A stretch of 64,000 nt of DNA from Sulfitobacter sp. EhC04 (GCF_001650875.1 NZ_LXYI01000017.1:62001-126000); one strand, 5' to 3'; positions 1-9,170 are shown, counted from the first letter of the stretch. The notes: a model not told the origin generated them from the sequence alone. Numbers and translations are program-made.

Positions 1-1
1 G

Positions 2-1639
2 CCTGCGTTGTGCGCAACGCTGCTCAAACCCAACGGTCACAGCACAAAGCGTGGCCCCTTCAAATGGTTCAACATCGGCTTTGACCGGCTGCGCGGCGGA
101 TATACCGGGCTGGTCGGGGGCATTGTCCGGCATCCGTTCCTCAGCGGAATGGTCTATCTGGCGATCATCGCGGCGATGGGCGCATTGTTCCTGCGGACGC
201 CACAGGGCTTTTTGCCGGATGAGGATCAGGGCATTCTCTTTACGCTTGTGCAGGCACCGACCGGGGCAACGGCAGACCGTACTCTTGATGTGATCAAGCA
301 GGTTGAGGACTATTATCTCACCCAGGAAAGCGAGATGGTTGAATCGGTCTTTGGCGTTGTCGGGTTCAGCTTTGGCGGGCAGGGGCAGAACATGGGCCTT
401 GTCTTTGTCCGGCTCAAGGACTGGGAAGAACGCACAACGCCAAACCTCAGCGCGCAAGCGCTGGCAGGGCGGGCATTCGGCGCGTTCAGCCAGATCAGGG
501 ATGCTATGGTCTTTCCCGTCGTGCCACCTTCGGTGATCGAACTGGGGAACGTGTCGGGGTTTGACTTCTACCTTCAGGCGCGCGGCGGACAGACCCATGA
601 ACAGCTTCTGGACGCGCGAAACCAATTGCTGGGCATGGCCGCGCAAAGCCCGCTGATCGCCTCGCTGCGCCCAAGCGGGTTGGAAGACGCGGCACAATTC
701 AACCTGGACATCGACTGGCGGCGCGCCGGGGCGATGGGTGTGACGGCAACCGACGTCGGAAACCTGCTGACGATTGCCTGGGCGGGACGTTATGTGAATG
801 ATTTCATCGACGAAGGCCGGATCAAGCGGGTCTATGTGCAGGGCGAGGCCGAAGCGCGGGCGCAGCCGTCGGATTTGAAAAAATGGCGGGTCCGCAACTC
901 CAGCGGCGGTCTGGTTCCCTTTTCGAATTTTACCGATGCCAGCTGGAGCTACGGGCCGCAGGGTGTAAGCCGTTACAACGGTGTCCCTTCCATGCAGATG
1001 CAGGGATCGCCCGCACCCGGCACCAGCACCGGCGACGGGCTGGCGGAACTGGAGCGGCTGGCAAGCCAGCTTCCCCCCGGCTTTGCCATCTCGCCCACGG
1101 GTCTGTCGCTGGAAGAACAGGAATCCGGAAACCAGGCACCGCTTTTGTATGCGCTCTCTCTTGCCGCGATTTTCCTCGCGCTGGCAGCACTCTACGAAAG
1201 CTGGTCAATCCCGTTTGCGGTGATGCTGGCGATGCCAATCGGGGTTCTTGGGGCGCTGACCGGGGCCTGGTTGGGCGGGTTTGAAAACGGTGTGTTCTTT
1301 CAGGTCGGCCTGCTGACGGTGATCGGCCTGACCGGCAAGAACGCCATCCTGATCGTGGAATTCGCCCGCGATCTGCGCGAGGCGGGCGAGAGCATCATCG
1401 AAGCCGCCCTTGACGCCGCAAGGCAGCGGTTCAGACCGATTATCATGACGTCGATGGCGTTCTCGCTGGGCGTGCTGCCACTGGTGCTGAGCAGCGGCGC
1501 GGGGTCGGGCGGGCGCACAGCCATCGGCAGCGGCGTTTTGGCCGGGACCATTGCGGCAACGATTTTCGGGGTGCTCTTCGTGCCGTTTTTCTTTGTGATC
1601 ATCGCACGTTTCACCCGCGGCAAGAAGGCCGCGTCGTGA
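2..1639 (+). CDS. RND efflux pump inner-membrane subunit, C-terminal part (5' truncated)
   Basis: The open frame runs in from before the window (first codons read PALCATLLKP, the end of the N-terminal membrane half of HAE1-type RND pumps) and gives 545 residues. Visible family hallmarks are the GFLPDEDQG segment at the start of the second periplasmic loop, a Gly-rich GGQGQNMG stretch, the LEEQESGNQAP segment before the second membrane bundle, and the ALYESWSIPFAVML and GLTGKNAILIVEFA helices. The family (AcrB/MexB) exports drugs and other hydrophobic compounds by proton antiport in complex with a periplasmic adaptor and an outer-membrane channel. The protein ends in a Lys-rich cytoplasmic tail. 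The adaptor gene is probably upstream and outside the window; nothing downstream belongs to the pump. Confidence 0.95.
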   Translation, partial: PALCATLLKPNGHSTKRGPFKWFNIGFDRLRGGYTGLVGGIVRHPFLSGMVYLAIIAAMGALFLRTPQGFLPDEDQGILFTLVQAPTGATADRTLDVIKQVEDYYLTQESEMVESVFGVVGFSFGGQGQNMGLVFVRLKDWEERTTPNLSAQALAGRAFGAFSQIRDAMVFPVVPPSVIELGNVSGFDFYLQARGGQTHEQLLDARNQLLGMAAQSPLIASLRPSGLEDAAQFNLDIDWRRAGAMGVTATDVGNLLTIAWAGRYVNDFIDEGRIKRVYVQGEAEARAQPSDLKKWRVRNSSGGLVPFSNFTDASWSYGPQGVSRYNGVPSMQMQGSPAPGTSTGDGLAELERLASQLPPGFAISPTGLSLEEQESGNQAPLLYALSLAAIFLALAALYESWSIPFAVMLAMPIGVLGALTGAWLGGFENGVFFQVGLLTVIGLTGKNAILIVEFARDLREAGESIIEAALDAARQRFRPIIMTSMAFSLGVLPLVLSSGAGSGGRTAIGSGVLAGTIAATIFGVLFVPFFFVIIARFTRGKKAAS

Positions 1640-1808
1640 TCCAGGTGTTGGGAAACGGGGGAACGCTGTTAGGTTAGATGTTGCAACCCAGTTTAGAATG
1701 AGACCCCACGGTAGCCGTGTAAACACCATTCAGAAATGTCACCATTTGCGCAAAGCAGAAATGTCATCAAGGGCACCAATGGTAGCAAAGCCTGACAGGG
1801 CGTAGACC
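1640..1808. other. Intergenic stretch with direct repeats CAGAAATGTCA
   Basis: No gene is visible here. The 11-mer CAGAAATGTCA occurs at 1731-1741 and 1756-1766, spaced 25 bp start to start. Short tandem copies of this kind occur at the ends of some insertion sequences, so this may be the scar of a lost element, but no transposase fragment is recognisable beside it. Confidence 0.3.
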
Positions 1809-2162
1809 TCAGATATCGGAGCCCTGGCTGGCCTTGCGGTGGTTGTGAACACGTTCAATCCAGACTGTCGCTTGGCTCTGAGATATCCCAAGGTTTTTGC
1901 TGAGTTTCAGAGCGAGCGCATAGTCCGTCCGGGCAGGGCGCATTTTATGAAGCACCTCTACATGTCGCATTCTTGCCTCTGGATAACCCTCAAAGAAGAC
2001 ACCAAATTCGCTGAGTTCCATGTCCCAGTGAACCCGCAGTGCTTTGCGAATGAACATTTCGTCATGGCCGTCGTCTTCCAACCGGCTACAGCCAATTTTC
2101 CTATAATCCGATTTATGTAATAAATATCCATATTGGCTTTGGCATCTTTGATAGTTTTCCAT
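1809..2162 (-). CDS. Hypothetical protein
   Basis: An open frame of 117 residues beginning MENYQRC, 13 bp after the stop of the LacI-type regulator gene and on the same strand. The frame can be extended 17 codons upstream, but those codons mostly translate the end of the lacI gene in another frame, so the internal ATG is preferred. No clear ribosome binding site precedes it. The protein is charged, with a helical C-terminal part (ALALKLSKNLGISQSQATVW) that could be a helix-turn-helix-like segment. Base composition is lower in GC than its neighbours. I do not recognise a family. It could be a recently acquired small gene, a degraded fragment, or no gene at all. Confidence 0.35.
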   Translation of the reverse strand: MENYQRCQSQYGYLLHKSDYRKIGCSRLEDDGHDEMFIRKALRVHWDMELSEFGVFFEGYPEARMRHVEVLHKMRPARTDYALALKLSKNLGISQSQATVWIERVHNHRKASQGSDI

Positions 2163-2175
2163 CAAGTTGATGCCA

Positions 2176-3213
2176 TTAGCCGGATTCACGCTGTTGTACT
2201 TCAAAGCCGACATCTGTCACGGCCTCGACGTTGTCACTGTCATCCAGACGTGCCAGCAATTGATCTGCTGCGCGCGTGCCAAGTGCATCGCGATCGACCC
2301 GGACAGTGGTGAGCGATGGATAAACGTCAGAAGCGAATTCCTGATCGCCAAAACCGATCACGGCAATTTCGCCAGGAACGTCAAGTCCGCGAACCTGTGC
2401 CTCGACCAGCACGCCATGGGCCAACACGTCCGAACTGCAAAAGATCACGCCGCGCGTAAACCCATGGTCTTCCAACAGCTGTCCGAGCGCGGAACGTCCG
2501 GCGCCAAAGCGCGCAGCCCCTCCAATATCGGCGCGCGCGACCGGCTGACCGCCAAGTGCCTCGAACCGGGTGGCAAAGGCAGCGCGGCGACGGTCGGCGC
2601 GTTCGTCCGCCGCCGTCACGGTCGCCGCCCGTGCATAGCCCTTGTTGCGGGCGAACTCGGCAACGCTGCGGCCTGCGTCGGCGTGACTGAACCCGACGCA
2701 CAGGTCGATTGGAGAGCTCGTCAGGTCCCAAACTTCCACCACCGGGATATTGGCCCCCAAAAGCAGGCGGCGGGCCTGTGCGTTGTGGTGGATCCCGGTC
2801 AGAAGCATGGCATCCGGCCGACGAGACAGATGCGCCGCGATCAGCGTTTCTTCCTCTGCCGGGTCGAAACCGGTTTCGGACAGGAGAATTTGATACCCCG
2901 CATTTCGGATGCGTTCGCTGAAACTGCGAACGAAAGAGGAATAGACAATATTCGTGATCGACGGAATCAGGGCTGTGACCAGCCGTGACTTATTGGACGC
3001 AAGCGCCCCCGCTATGGCGTTGGGCACAAACCCGGTCACCTCGATGGCCTCGCGAATGCGGCGTAGCGCATCCGGAGACACCTTGGAGGGATCGGACAAT
3101 GCCCGCGATACGGTGACCTGGCTCACGCCGGCCATCCGGCCCACGGCTGCCATGGTCACGCGCTTGGAAGACGCTCCGTTCTGTCTGATCTTTTCCTGTG
3201 TCATCTGTGGCAT
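2176..3213 (-). CDS. LacI-family transcriptional regulator of the sugar-acid module
   Basis: A 345-residue protein with an N-terminal LacI helix-turn-helix (VTMAAVGRMAGVSQVTVSRAL, about residues 19-39) followed by a periplasmic-binding-protein-like effector domain, the usual length for the family. The frame opens earlier at a GTG (3237), but a GGGAGGG ribosome site sits about 9 bases before the ATG at 3213, so that start is chosen. It is the last gene of the tctC-tctB-tctA-lacI operon, about 30 bp after tctA. Inferred role: it binds the palindromes in the tctC/dehydratase divergent promoter (6383-6491) and is released by a sugar acid or its breakdown product. LacI regulators often autoregulate, and its place in the operon fits that. 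Confidence 0.92.
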   Translation of the reverse strand: MPQMTQEKIRQNGASSKRVTMAAVGRMAGVSQVTVSRALSDPSKVSPDALRRIREAIEVTGFVPNAIAGALASNKSRLVTALIPSITNIVYSSFVRSFSERIRNAGYQILLSETGFDPAEEETLIAAHLSRRPDAMLLTGIHHNAQARRLLLGANIPVVEVWDLTSSPIDLCVGFSHADAGRSVAEFARNKGYARAATVTAADERADRRRAAFATRFEALGGQPVARADIGGAARFGAGRSALGQLLEDHGFTRGVIFCSSDVLAHGVLVEAQVRGLDVPGEIAVIGFGDQEFASDVYPSLTTVRVDRDALGTRAADQLLARLDDSDNVEAVTDVGFEVQQRESG

Positions 3214-3244
3214 ATTTTGACGCCCTCCCGGCGACACGCAAGCG

Positions 3245-4747
3245 CTATAACAAGCGAGCTTCCAGTTTTCGCTGCCGCTTTGACATATAGACCGATGCGA
3301 TTAGGGATCCGATGATCAGCACCCACAAAATCACGGCAATCCAGCTCTTTGTGAAGAAAATCGTCAGGTCACCAAAACTTTCAATGCTCTTCACAAAATA
3401 GATCTCTGCCGAGGGGCCCAGGATGAAACCGATGATGAACGGCGCGACCTCGAGCCGGAGCTTGACCGCGACCCAGCCGAACAGGCCGAAGATCAGCAAC
3501 GTCCAGACATCGAACATGATGCCATAGTTGATCGTATAGGCACCGATCACGCACATCATCAGGATGATCGGGAACAGCACATGTTTCGGGATTGTCACGA
3601 CCAGCGCGAAATAGCGGATCGCCACATACATCATGGTGAACATGGCGACATTCGCGATCAGCATGGCAAAGATCATGGCGTTCCAGGTGTCGGGGTTGTT
3701 GCCGATGAAGAGCGGGCCCATCTGGATGCCCTGAAGGGTAAAGGCACCGATCAGGAGCGCCGTCGTGCTGTCACCGGGAATGCCGAGCGACAAAAGCGGC
3801 ACCAGTGCGCCACCGGTCAGGCCGTTATTGCCGGACTCGGAGGCGATGAGCCCGGCAGGTTCACCCTTACCAAAGTTTTCCGGCGTCTTGGAGAATGTCT
3901 TGGCGTTGGAATATGCGAGGATGGACGCTGCCGAGCCACCGACACCGGGAAGAATACCAACGAATGTGCCGATTCCTGATGAGCGGATCAGATTGACGGC
4001 TTGGCCCTTGAAGACGGAAAAGGAAAAAGTCGATCCGGAGCCGATCTTCACATCTTCTTTGCTTTGGCCCTTTGGCACGCCAAGCTCGGCCTCGTCGAGG
4101 ATCGCGGCCAGGCCGAACATACCGATCAGGACCGGCAAAAGGGAAAAGCCGCTGTCCAGCCAGTATTCTGTGCCCGGCGGAATGAGACGCAGTTTGCCGT
4201 TGCCGCCGTCGGAAATGTCATAGGTCCCGATAAGCGCGATGAATATCCCCAGGAACCCCGAGAAGATGCCCATCAGCATGTCTTTTGACAGCGCCGCCAT
4301 GACTGTCAGGGCGAAGAGAATGATCAGGAATTTCTCGACATAAGAAAACTCGATGGCGAAATCCGCAAGCGTCGGCGCAAAGAAGTATAGCGCAAACAGG
4401 CTGATGATCCCGCCGATGAAGGACGAGGTGATCCCGATGCGCAGGGCCTTTTCGCCCTCGCCGCGTTGGGCCATCGGATAGCCGTCGAACGTGGTCGTGA
4501 TCGAAGACGGGGTGCCTGGAATGCCCAGCAGGACCGCCGGAACGAGACCCCCCGAGATGCCGCCGACGTATAGCCCGAGCAGCAGCGCCAGACCGTTTTC
4601 CAAGCCAAGCGAATACGTCAACGGAAGGCAGACGGCCACGGCCATTGTCGCGGTCATTCCCGGTATGGCACCGAAGATGATCCCGACGAAGGTTCCCCCG
4701 ACAACGAGGGCTAGGAACAGAGGGGTGATGAGCGACAGGAATTCCAT
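3245..4747 (-). CDS. tctA: Tripartite tricarboxylate transporter, large permease subunit TctA
   Basis: A 500-residue, very hydrophobic protein of the TctA family, with about 12 membrane helices and the conserved glycine-rich motifs of the family (GAIPGMTATMAVAV near residue 28, VPAVLLGIPGTPSS near 75, LPGVGGSAAS near 265 and LSLGIPGDSTTALLIG near 315). With TctB and the periplasmic binding protein TctC it forms a secondary importer that usually carries carboxylates or sugar acids. The frame extends 17 codons upstream into tctB, but GAAGGATACGCCC before the ATG at 4747 marks the likely start. It lies between tctB and the lacI-type gene in one operon. Its substrate is inferred from the divergent enzymes to be an aldonate. 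Confidence 0.95.
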   Translation of the reverse strand: MEFLSLITPLFLALVVGGTFVGIIFGAIPGMTATMAVAVCLPLTYSLGLENGLALLLGLYVGGISGGLVPAVLLGIPGTPSSITTTFDGYPMAQRGEGEKALRIGITSSFIGGIISLFALYFFAPTLADFAIEFSYVEKFLIILFALTVMAALSKDMLMGIFSGFLGIFIALIGTYDISDGGNGKLRLIPPGTEYWLDSGFSLLPVLIGMFGLAAILDEAELGVPKGQSKEDVKIGSGSTFSFSVFKGQAVNLIRSSGIGTFVGILPGVGGSAASILAYSNAKTFSKTPENFGKGEPAGLIASESGNNGLTGGALVPLLSLGIPGDSTTALLIGAFTLQGIQMGPLFIGNNPDTWNAMIFAMLIANVAMFTMMYVAIRYFALVVTIPKHVLFPIILMMCVIGAYTINYGIMFDVWTLLIFGLFGWVAVKLRLEVAPFIIGFILGPSAEIYFVKSIESFGDLTIFFTKSWIAVILWVLIIGSLIASVYMSKRQRKLEARLL

Positions 4748-4758
4748 GGGCGTATCCT

Positions 4759-5178
4759 TCAGGGAAGGGTCAGGAAAAAGATCTCGGTGAAGAGCCACCA
4801 GACCAGCGCGGGCGCAACGACAGAAATGACAAGCATCAAAAGCATCTGTTTCAATGTCCGTTCATGCATGAAAAGCACGCCTGTCGCGAAGACATAGGGA
4901 ATCGAGCAGATCAGGAATCCCAGTCCGGTATTCGGCCAGATATCCCCGACGGGAACCATCAAAGAGAAATAGAGCACCGTCAGAACCAGCGTTCCGAGGA
5001 AGCGCGGCTTGTCCATGTGGCTAGCAATCTGCCCCCAATAGGCACCTGCCTCGGCAAGCTTATGGCGCCGCTTGGCGATGATGGCGAGGCCCAGCAGCAC
5101 AAGGATGCCTCCGATCAGCGTCGGAAAGATCAGATGCGAGCGATCGAAGTCAATGGTGACCTGTGTCAGGCTGTCCAT
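4759..5178 (-). CDS. tctB: Tripartite tricarboxylate transporter, small permease subunit TctB
   Basis: A 139-residue protein with four predicted membrane segments, the typical size and layout of TctB, the small membrane partner of TctA. GGGAGGAAAGA precedes the ATG, a strong ribosome site. It lies 11 bp before the tctA start and about 60 bp after tctC, so the three subunits are probably made from one message. TctB sequences are poorly conserved, and the call rests on size, topology and position between tctC and tctA. Confidence 0.9.
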   Translation of the reverse strand: MDSLTQVTIDFDRSHLIFPTLIGGILVLLGLAIIAKRRHKLAEAGAYWGQIASHMDKPRFLGTLVLTVLYFSLMVPVGDIWPNTGLGFLICSIPYVFATGVLFMHERTLKQMLLMLVISVVAPALVWWLFTEIFFLTLP

Positions 5179-5239
5179 TCTTTCCTCCCATGGAAGAACA
5201 GCAAAGGCCCGGACGCGAGTCGTCCGGGCCGGATGGCAC

Positions 5240-6289
5240 TCAGCTGTCGCCGGAAATCTGCTCGATCACCTTGGAATAGGTGTCGCGCTTGTCCATCAGG
5301 TGCTGACGGGCATCTTCGGCCGGCAGGAAGTTTGGAATGAAGAAGGACGCCTTCTGACGTTCCTGGATCTCACCTGCTTCGAAGATCGCTGTCAGGGCCG
5401 TGTCGATCTGGTCGATGATTGCCGGGTCCATGTTCGGATTGTAGAGGAAGAAGAATTCCTTGTCGAAGGTGAAGTCTTCTTCGCCGTCCAGCGTCACGCT
5501 TGTTTCGGGCGATGCGTATTGCAGCAGCTCGTCGCGTGTGGTGTTGCCCATGCCTTCGGCCGGGGCCTGAGCAAGCGTTTCGGCGCGCGCGGTGATCCAG
5601 ACGAAGCGCATGCACTTCTGATCGTCCTGCGGCAGTTGGGTGAACTGCTCGTTGGCCTGAATGGACCCATTGATCACATCGGCCAGATCGTCCCACATTG
5701 CCTGGTTCTTGTCGGATTGCGATCCGGTGTTGACGGCGACGATGTTCTCCTCGGAGCCGGGCGCACGAACCGAAGCGGCGTTCTTCATGGCCGAGAAGCC
5801 GACTTCTGATACCCCACCCGGCTGGATGGCGACGCGCACGCGCTCGCCGCCTTCAGCAGCGCTCAGGATGTCTTCCATCGACTGGTAAGGGCTGTTGCAG
5901 GTCACCAGATAGGCATTGCCAGGATTGATCGCGACGGTCTGGCCGACGGTGTAACTTTCGAACGGGTTGTCGTATCCGGTCACGCCATAGAGGTTCCCGA
6001 GATAGGATTGGTCGTGGAAGATCATCAGCGTGGTGCCGCGGCTGTCACGGCCAAGCGCCTTGAACGCCTCGGTCGCGCCAACAGCATCAACTTTGATGTT
6101 GATGCCCAGATGCTCCGCCAGAGCGTCTGCGACAATCGCCGAGTTCTGATAGGTGTCACCGCCGGTCGATGTTGAACCGATAACCATGCGGACATTGCGT
6201 GGCAGATCCTGAGCAGCTGCGCTGATCGGTTGGACCAACAGCGCAGCGGTGCTGGCTGCGGCAAGAAGTGTTCTCCGGGTAAAGGGCAT
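5240..6289 (-). CDS. tctC: Tripartite tricarboxylate transporter substrate-binding protein TctC
   Basis: A 349-residue periplasmic solute-binding protein of the Bug/TctC family. It starts MPFTRRTLLAAASTAALLVQ and has a clear export signal that should be cleaved near residue 27 (AAAQ/D). The core shows the family pattern near the mature start (VRMVIGSTSTGGDTYQNS). The ORF can be extended upstream, but GGGAGGAAAAC immediately before the ATG at 6289 fixes the start. It is the first gene of the tctCBA-lacI operon, reads away from the pentonate dehydratase gene, and shares the operator-containing promoter region with it. It probably determines which sugar acid is captured. Confidence 0.93.
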   Translation of the reverse strand: MPFTRRTLLAAASTAALLVQPISAAAQDLPRNVRMVIGSTSTGGDTYQNSAIVADALAEHLGINIKVDAVGATEAFKALGRDSRGTTLMIFHDQSYLGNLYGVTGYDNPFESYTVGQTVAINPGNAYLVTCNSPYQSMEDILSAAEGGERVRVAIQPGGVSEVGFSAMKNAASVRAPGSEENIVAVNTGSQSDKNQAMWDDLADVINGSIQANEQFTQLPQDDQKCMRFVWITARAETLAQAPAEGMGNTTRDELLQYASPETSVTLDGEEDFTFDKEFFFLYNPNMDPAIIDQIDTALTAIFEAGEIQERQKASFFIPNFLPAEDARQHLMDKRDTYSKVIEQISGDS

Positions 6290-6382
6290 TGTTTTCCTCC
6301 CATGAACCGCCGGGTGGCGGCGTTTGGCTCCATTTGGTTCACACGCTTCGAATGGTGCGTCAGACGACTCACGCAATGATGA

Positions 6383-6400
6383 ATGCGCATACATTGTATG
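6383..6400. promoter_or_regulatory. Putative LacI-family operator, tctC side
   Basis: The sequence ATGCGCATACATTGTATG contains two overlapping palindromes, ATGCGCAT and CATACA-T-TGTATG. Its first 11 bases (ATGCGCATACA) recur at 6481-6491. It lies about 95 bp upstream of the tctC start, where an operator controlling that operon would be expected. Assignment to the LacI regulator encoded at the end of the operon is inference. Confidence 0.6.
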
Positions 6401-6477
6401 ACCACAACGCTGCACAACGTGTCAACCCAGCAAATTAATTCTCTCATTATTTACCATCTGCGTTGACGATCCGATAA

Positions 6478-6491
6478 TGTATGCGCATACA
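6478..6491. promoter_or_regulatory. Putative LacI-family operator, dehydratase side
   Basis: TGTATGCGCATACA is a perfect 14-bp palindrome with a central CG step, which is characteristic of LacI-family operators. It ends 27 bp before the dehydratase start codon, a position suited to repression of that promoter. It shares 11 bases with the site at 6383-6393, and the two are about 98 bp apart, which would allow looping between the divergent promoters. Confidence 0.65.
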
Positions 6492-6518
6492 GTCTAGGAA
6501 ATCTGTCGGGAGGAAAGC

Positions 6519-8261
6519 ATGAAGGATTCGCAGATCAAGACCCCTGATGACCTGCGCAGCGCGCGCTGGTTTGCGCCCGATGACCTGCGTAGTTTCGGGC
6601 ACCGGTCCAGGATGATGCAACTGGGCTATGCCGAGGAGGAATTCTGCGGCAAACCGATCATCGGAGTTCTAAACACCTGGTCCGAGATCAACTCTTGCCA
6701 CGGCCATTTTCCGGAACGGGCCAAGGAAGTGAAGCGCGGCGTTCTTCAGGCGGGTGGCTTTCCTATCGAAATGCCGGTGCTGTCGGTGGACGAGCAATTC
6801 ACCAAGCCCAGTTCCATGCTCTATCGCAACATGCTGGCGATGGAGACCGAAGAGGTCATCCGGTCTCATCCGTTCGACGGCATCGTCCTCATGGGCGGCT
6901 GTGACAAGACGACGCCCGCGCTGATCATGGGTGCGTTAAGCGCTGGCGTTCCCTTCATCTTCCTGCCTGCCGGTCCGATGCTACGCGGCAATTATGCCGG
7001 CAAGGTTCTTGGCTCCGGGGCCGATGCGTGGAAATACTGGGACGAGCGCCGTGCGGGCAATATTTCGGCAGAGGAATGGCGCGGCGTACAGGGCGGCATC
7101 GCGCGCAGCCACGGGGTCTGCATGACGATGGGCACTGCCTCAACGATGACCGCGATTGCGGATTCTCTCGGGCTCACCCTGCCCGGTGCGTCGTCGATCC
7201 CGGCCGTCGATGCAAACCACAGCCGGATGGCCAGCGAATGCGGTCGGCGCGTGGTGGACATGGTGTGGGAAGACCTGACACCCGACAAGATCGTGACCGA
7301 CAGTGCGGTGAAGAATGCGGCGATTGTGGCGATGGCGACCGGATGCTCGACGAACGCCGTGGTGCACCTGATCGCGATGGCCAGACGCGCCGGTGTGTCG
7401 TTGACGCTTGACGACCTCGACGCGCTGGGTCGCGACACCCCGCTGCTCGCCAATATCCGTCCGTCCGGCAAGGATTACCTGATGGAGGATTTCTACTACG
7501 CCGGTGGCCTGCTCGCGATGGCGAAACAGCTTGAGGATCGGCTCGATACATCGTGCATCACCGTCAACGGCAAGACCGTGGGCGATAACATCGCCACTGC
7601 GCAGGTCTACAACGACGACGTGATCCGACCGCTGTCGAACCCGGTCTATCACCAGGGATCACTCGCGGTATTGCGGGGCAATCTCGCGCCCCTGGGGGCC
7701 GTGATCAAACCGGCCGCCTGCGATCCGAAATACCACGTGCATGAAGGCCCCGCGATTGTCTTCGACAGCTATCCAGAGATGAAGAAGGCGGTGGATGACG
7801 AGACGCTCGATATCACGCCGGATCACGTGATGGTGCTGCGCAACGCAGGCCCGCAGGGCGGACCCGGATTCCCCGAATGGGGCATGTTGCCGATGCCAAA
7901 GGCGCTCTTGAAACAAGGACACCGTGACATGCTGCGGATCTCGGATGCGCGGATGTCGGGCACCTCCTACGGCGCCTGTGTCCTGCACGTCGCCCCCGAG
8001 AGCTTTGTCGGCGGGCCGCTTGCCCTGCTCAGGACCGGGGACATCATACGGCTGGATCTGCCGAACCGTTCGCTGGACATGCTGGTGTCCGACGAGGAAC
8101 TGGAGGCTCGCCGCACCGCATGGGTCGCCCCGGAACCGCGGTTCCAGCGAGGCTGGGGCTGGATGTTCTCCAAGCACGTCGGCCAGGCCGATACCGGCTG
8201 CGATTTTGACTACCTGACCCGCGAGCATGGCCCCGCGGCAGGTGAACCGGATATTTTCTGA
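6519..8261 (+). CDS. IlvD/Edd-family sugar-acid (pentonate) dehydratase
   Basis: A 580-residue dehydratase with the three iron-sulfur ligand cysteines of the family at residues 60 (INSCHGHF), 128 (MGGCDKTTPA) and 201 (GVCMTMGTAS), the same spacing as in characterised pentonate dehydratases such as L-arabinonate and D-xylonate dehydratase. The reaction is removal of water from an aldonate to give the 2-keto-3-deoxy acid. GGGAGGAAAGC precedes the ATG. The stop overlaps the start of the next gene by one base (TGATG). The downstream enzymes fit a pentonate (C5) substrate, because the product would go on to 2-oxoglutarate semialdehyde. Which stereoisomer is used cannot be read from the sequence; dihydroxy-acid dehydratase (IlvD) itself is unlikely given the context. 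Confidence 0.92.
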   Translation: MKDSQIKTPDDLRSARWFAPDDLRSFGHRSRMMQLGYAEEEFCGKPIIGVLNTWSEINSCHGHFPERAKEVKRGVLQAGGFPIEMPVLSVDEQFTKPSSMLYRNMLAMETEEVIRSHPFDGIVLMGGCDKTTPALIMGALSAGVPFIFLPAGPMLRGNYAGKVLGSGADAWKYWDERRAGNISAEEWRGVQGGIARSHGVCMTMGTASTMTAIADSLGLTLPGASSIPAVDANHSRMASECGRRVVDMVWEDLTPDKIVTDSAVKNAAIVAMATGCSTNAVVHLIAMARRAGVSLTLDDLDALGRDTPLLANIRPSGKDYLMEDFYYAGGLLAMAKQLEDRLDTSCITVNGKTVGDNIATAQVYNDDVIRPLSNPVYHQGSLAVLRGNLAPLGAVIKPAACDPKYHVHEGPAIVFDSYPEMKKAVDDETLDITPDHVMVLRNAGPQGGPGFPEWGMLPMPKALLKQGHRDMLRISDARMSGTSYGACVLHVAPESFVGGPLALLRTGDIIRLDLPNRSLDMLVSDEELEARRTAWVAPEPRFQRGWGWMFSKHVGQADTGCDFDYLTREHGPAAGEPDIF

Positions 8262-9160
8262 TGACACATGATCTTGATACAGCCCTGGCTGGTATTTCCG
8301 GAATTCTGGTCACACCATACGATGACAAAGGCGACATCGCGCCGGACAAGCTGTCGCCGATCCTCGACCGGGCGCTGAATGCCGGGGTGCACATGCCGGT
8401 GGTCAACGGCAATACGGGCGAGTTCTACGCGCTGACCACGGACGAAGCCTGCACGATGGTGCGCGAGGTGACCGCGCTGGTCGACGGGCGTGCGCCGGTG
8501 TTGGCCGGGGTCGGTCGCGGACTGCGGGACGCTTGCCATCTGGCCAAAGCCTCCGCCGAGGCAGGTGCCGCGGCACTTATGGTGCACCAGCCCCCCGACC
8601 CCTTCGTCAGCCCGCGCGGCACGCTGGACTACGTTCGGGCCATCATCGACGCAAGCGGCGGAATGCCGGTGATGCTCTATCTGCGCAACGACGCCATCGG
8701 CACTCAGGCAATTGCAGACCTGTGCGCCCTTCCGGGCGTGAAGGGTGTGAAATGGGCCACGCCGAACCCGCTGAAACTGGCCGCCGCTATAGGCGCCTGC
8801 GATCCCGGCATCACCTGGGTCGGCGGGCTGGCCGAGGTCTGGGCGCCGCCGCTCTACGCGGTCGGCGCGCGTGGCTTCACAAGTGGCCTGATCAATGTCT
8901 GGCCGGAACGTTCCATGGCAATTCACACCGCCCTGGACGCCGGGGACTATCCCGAGGCAAACCGACTGATTGCCGGGATGCGCGCGTTCGAAGACATCCG
9001 CGCCGAAGAACTGAACGGCACCAACGTGACCGGTGTCAAGGCAGCGCTTCTGGCGCTAGGGCTGGACTGCGGCCCGGCGCGCCCGCCCTCTGCCTGGCCT
9101 CTGACGCCGGCGCAGCAGCATCAACTCAACACTTTCATGGCCGCGAACGGCCTTATCTGA
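8261..9160 (+). CDS. DapA-family 2-keto-3-deoxy-sugar-acid dehydratase
   Basis: A 299-residue class I aldolase-fold protein of the dihydrodipicolinate synthase/N-acetylneuraminate lyase family. Visible active-site elements are GNTGEF (residues 50-55), the tyrosine in MLYLRND (140) and the Schiff-base lysine in KGVKWAT (164). Family members beside an aldonate dehydratase and a semialdehyde dehydrogenase commonly are L-2-keto-3-deoxyarabonate or 5-keto-4-deoxyglucarate dehydratases, which form 2-oxoglutarate semialdehyde. That role is assigned here by context. It is translationally coupled to the upstream dehydratase. An aldolase activity giving pyruvate and glycolaldehyde is the main alternative. 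Confidence 0.88.
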   Translation: MTHDLDTALAGISGILVTPYDDKGDIAPDKLSPILDRALNAGVHMPVVNGNTGEFYALTTDEACTMVREVTALVDGRAPVLAGVGRGLRDACHLAKASAEAGAAALMVHQPPDPFVSPRGTLDYVRAIIDASGGMPVMLYLRNDAIGTQAIADLCALPGVKGVKWATPNPLKLAAAIGACDPGITWVGGLAEVWAPPLYAVGARGFTSGLINVWPERSMAIHTALDAGDYPEANRLIAGMRAFEDIRAEELNGTNVTGVKAALLALGLDCGPARPPSAWPLTPAQQHQLNTFMAANGLI

Positions 9161-9170
9161 GGACCCAAAG

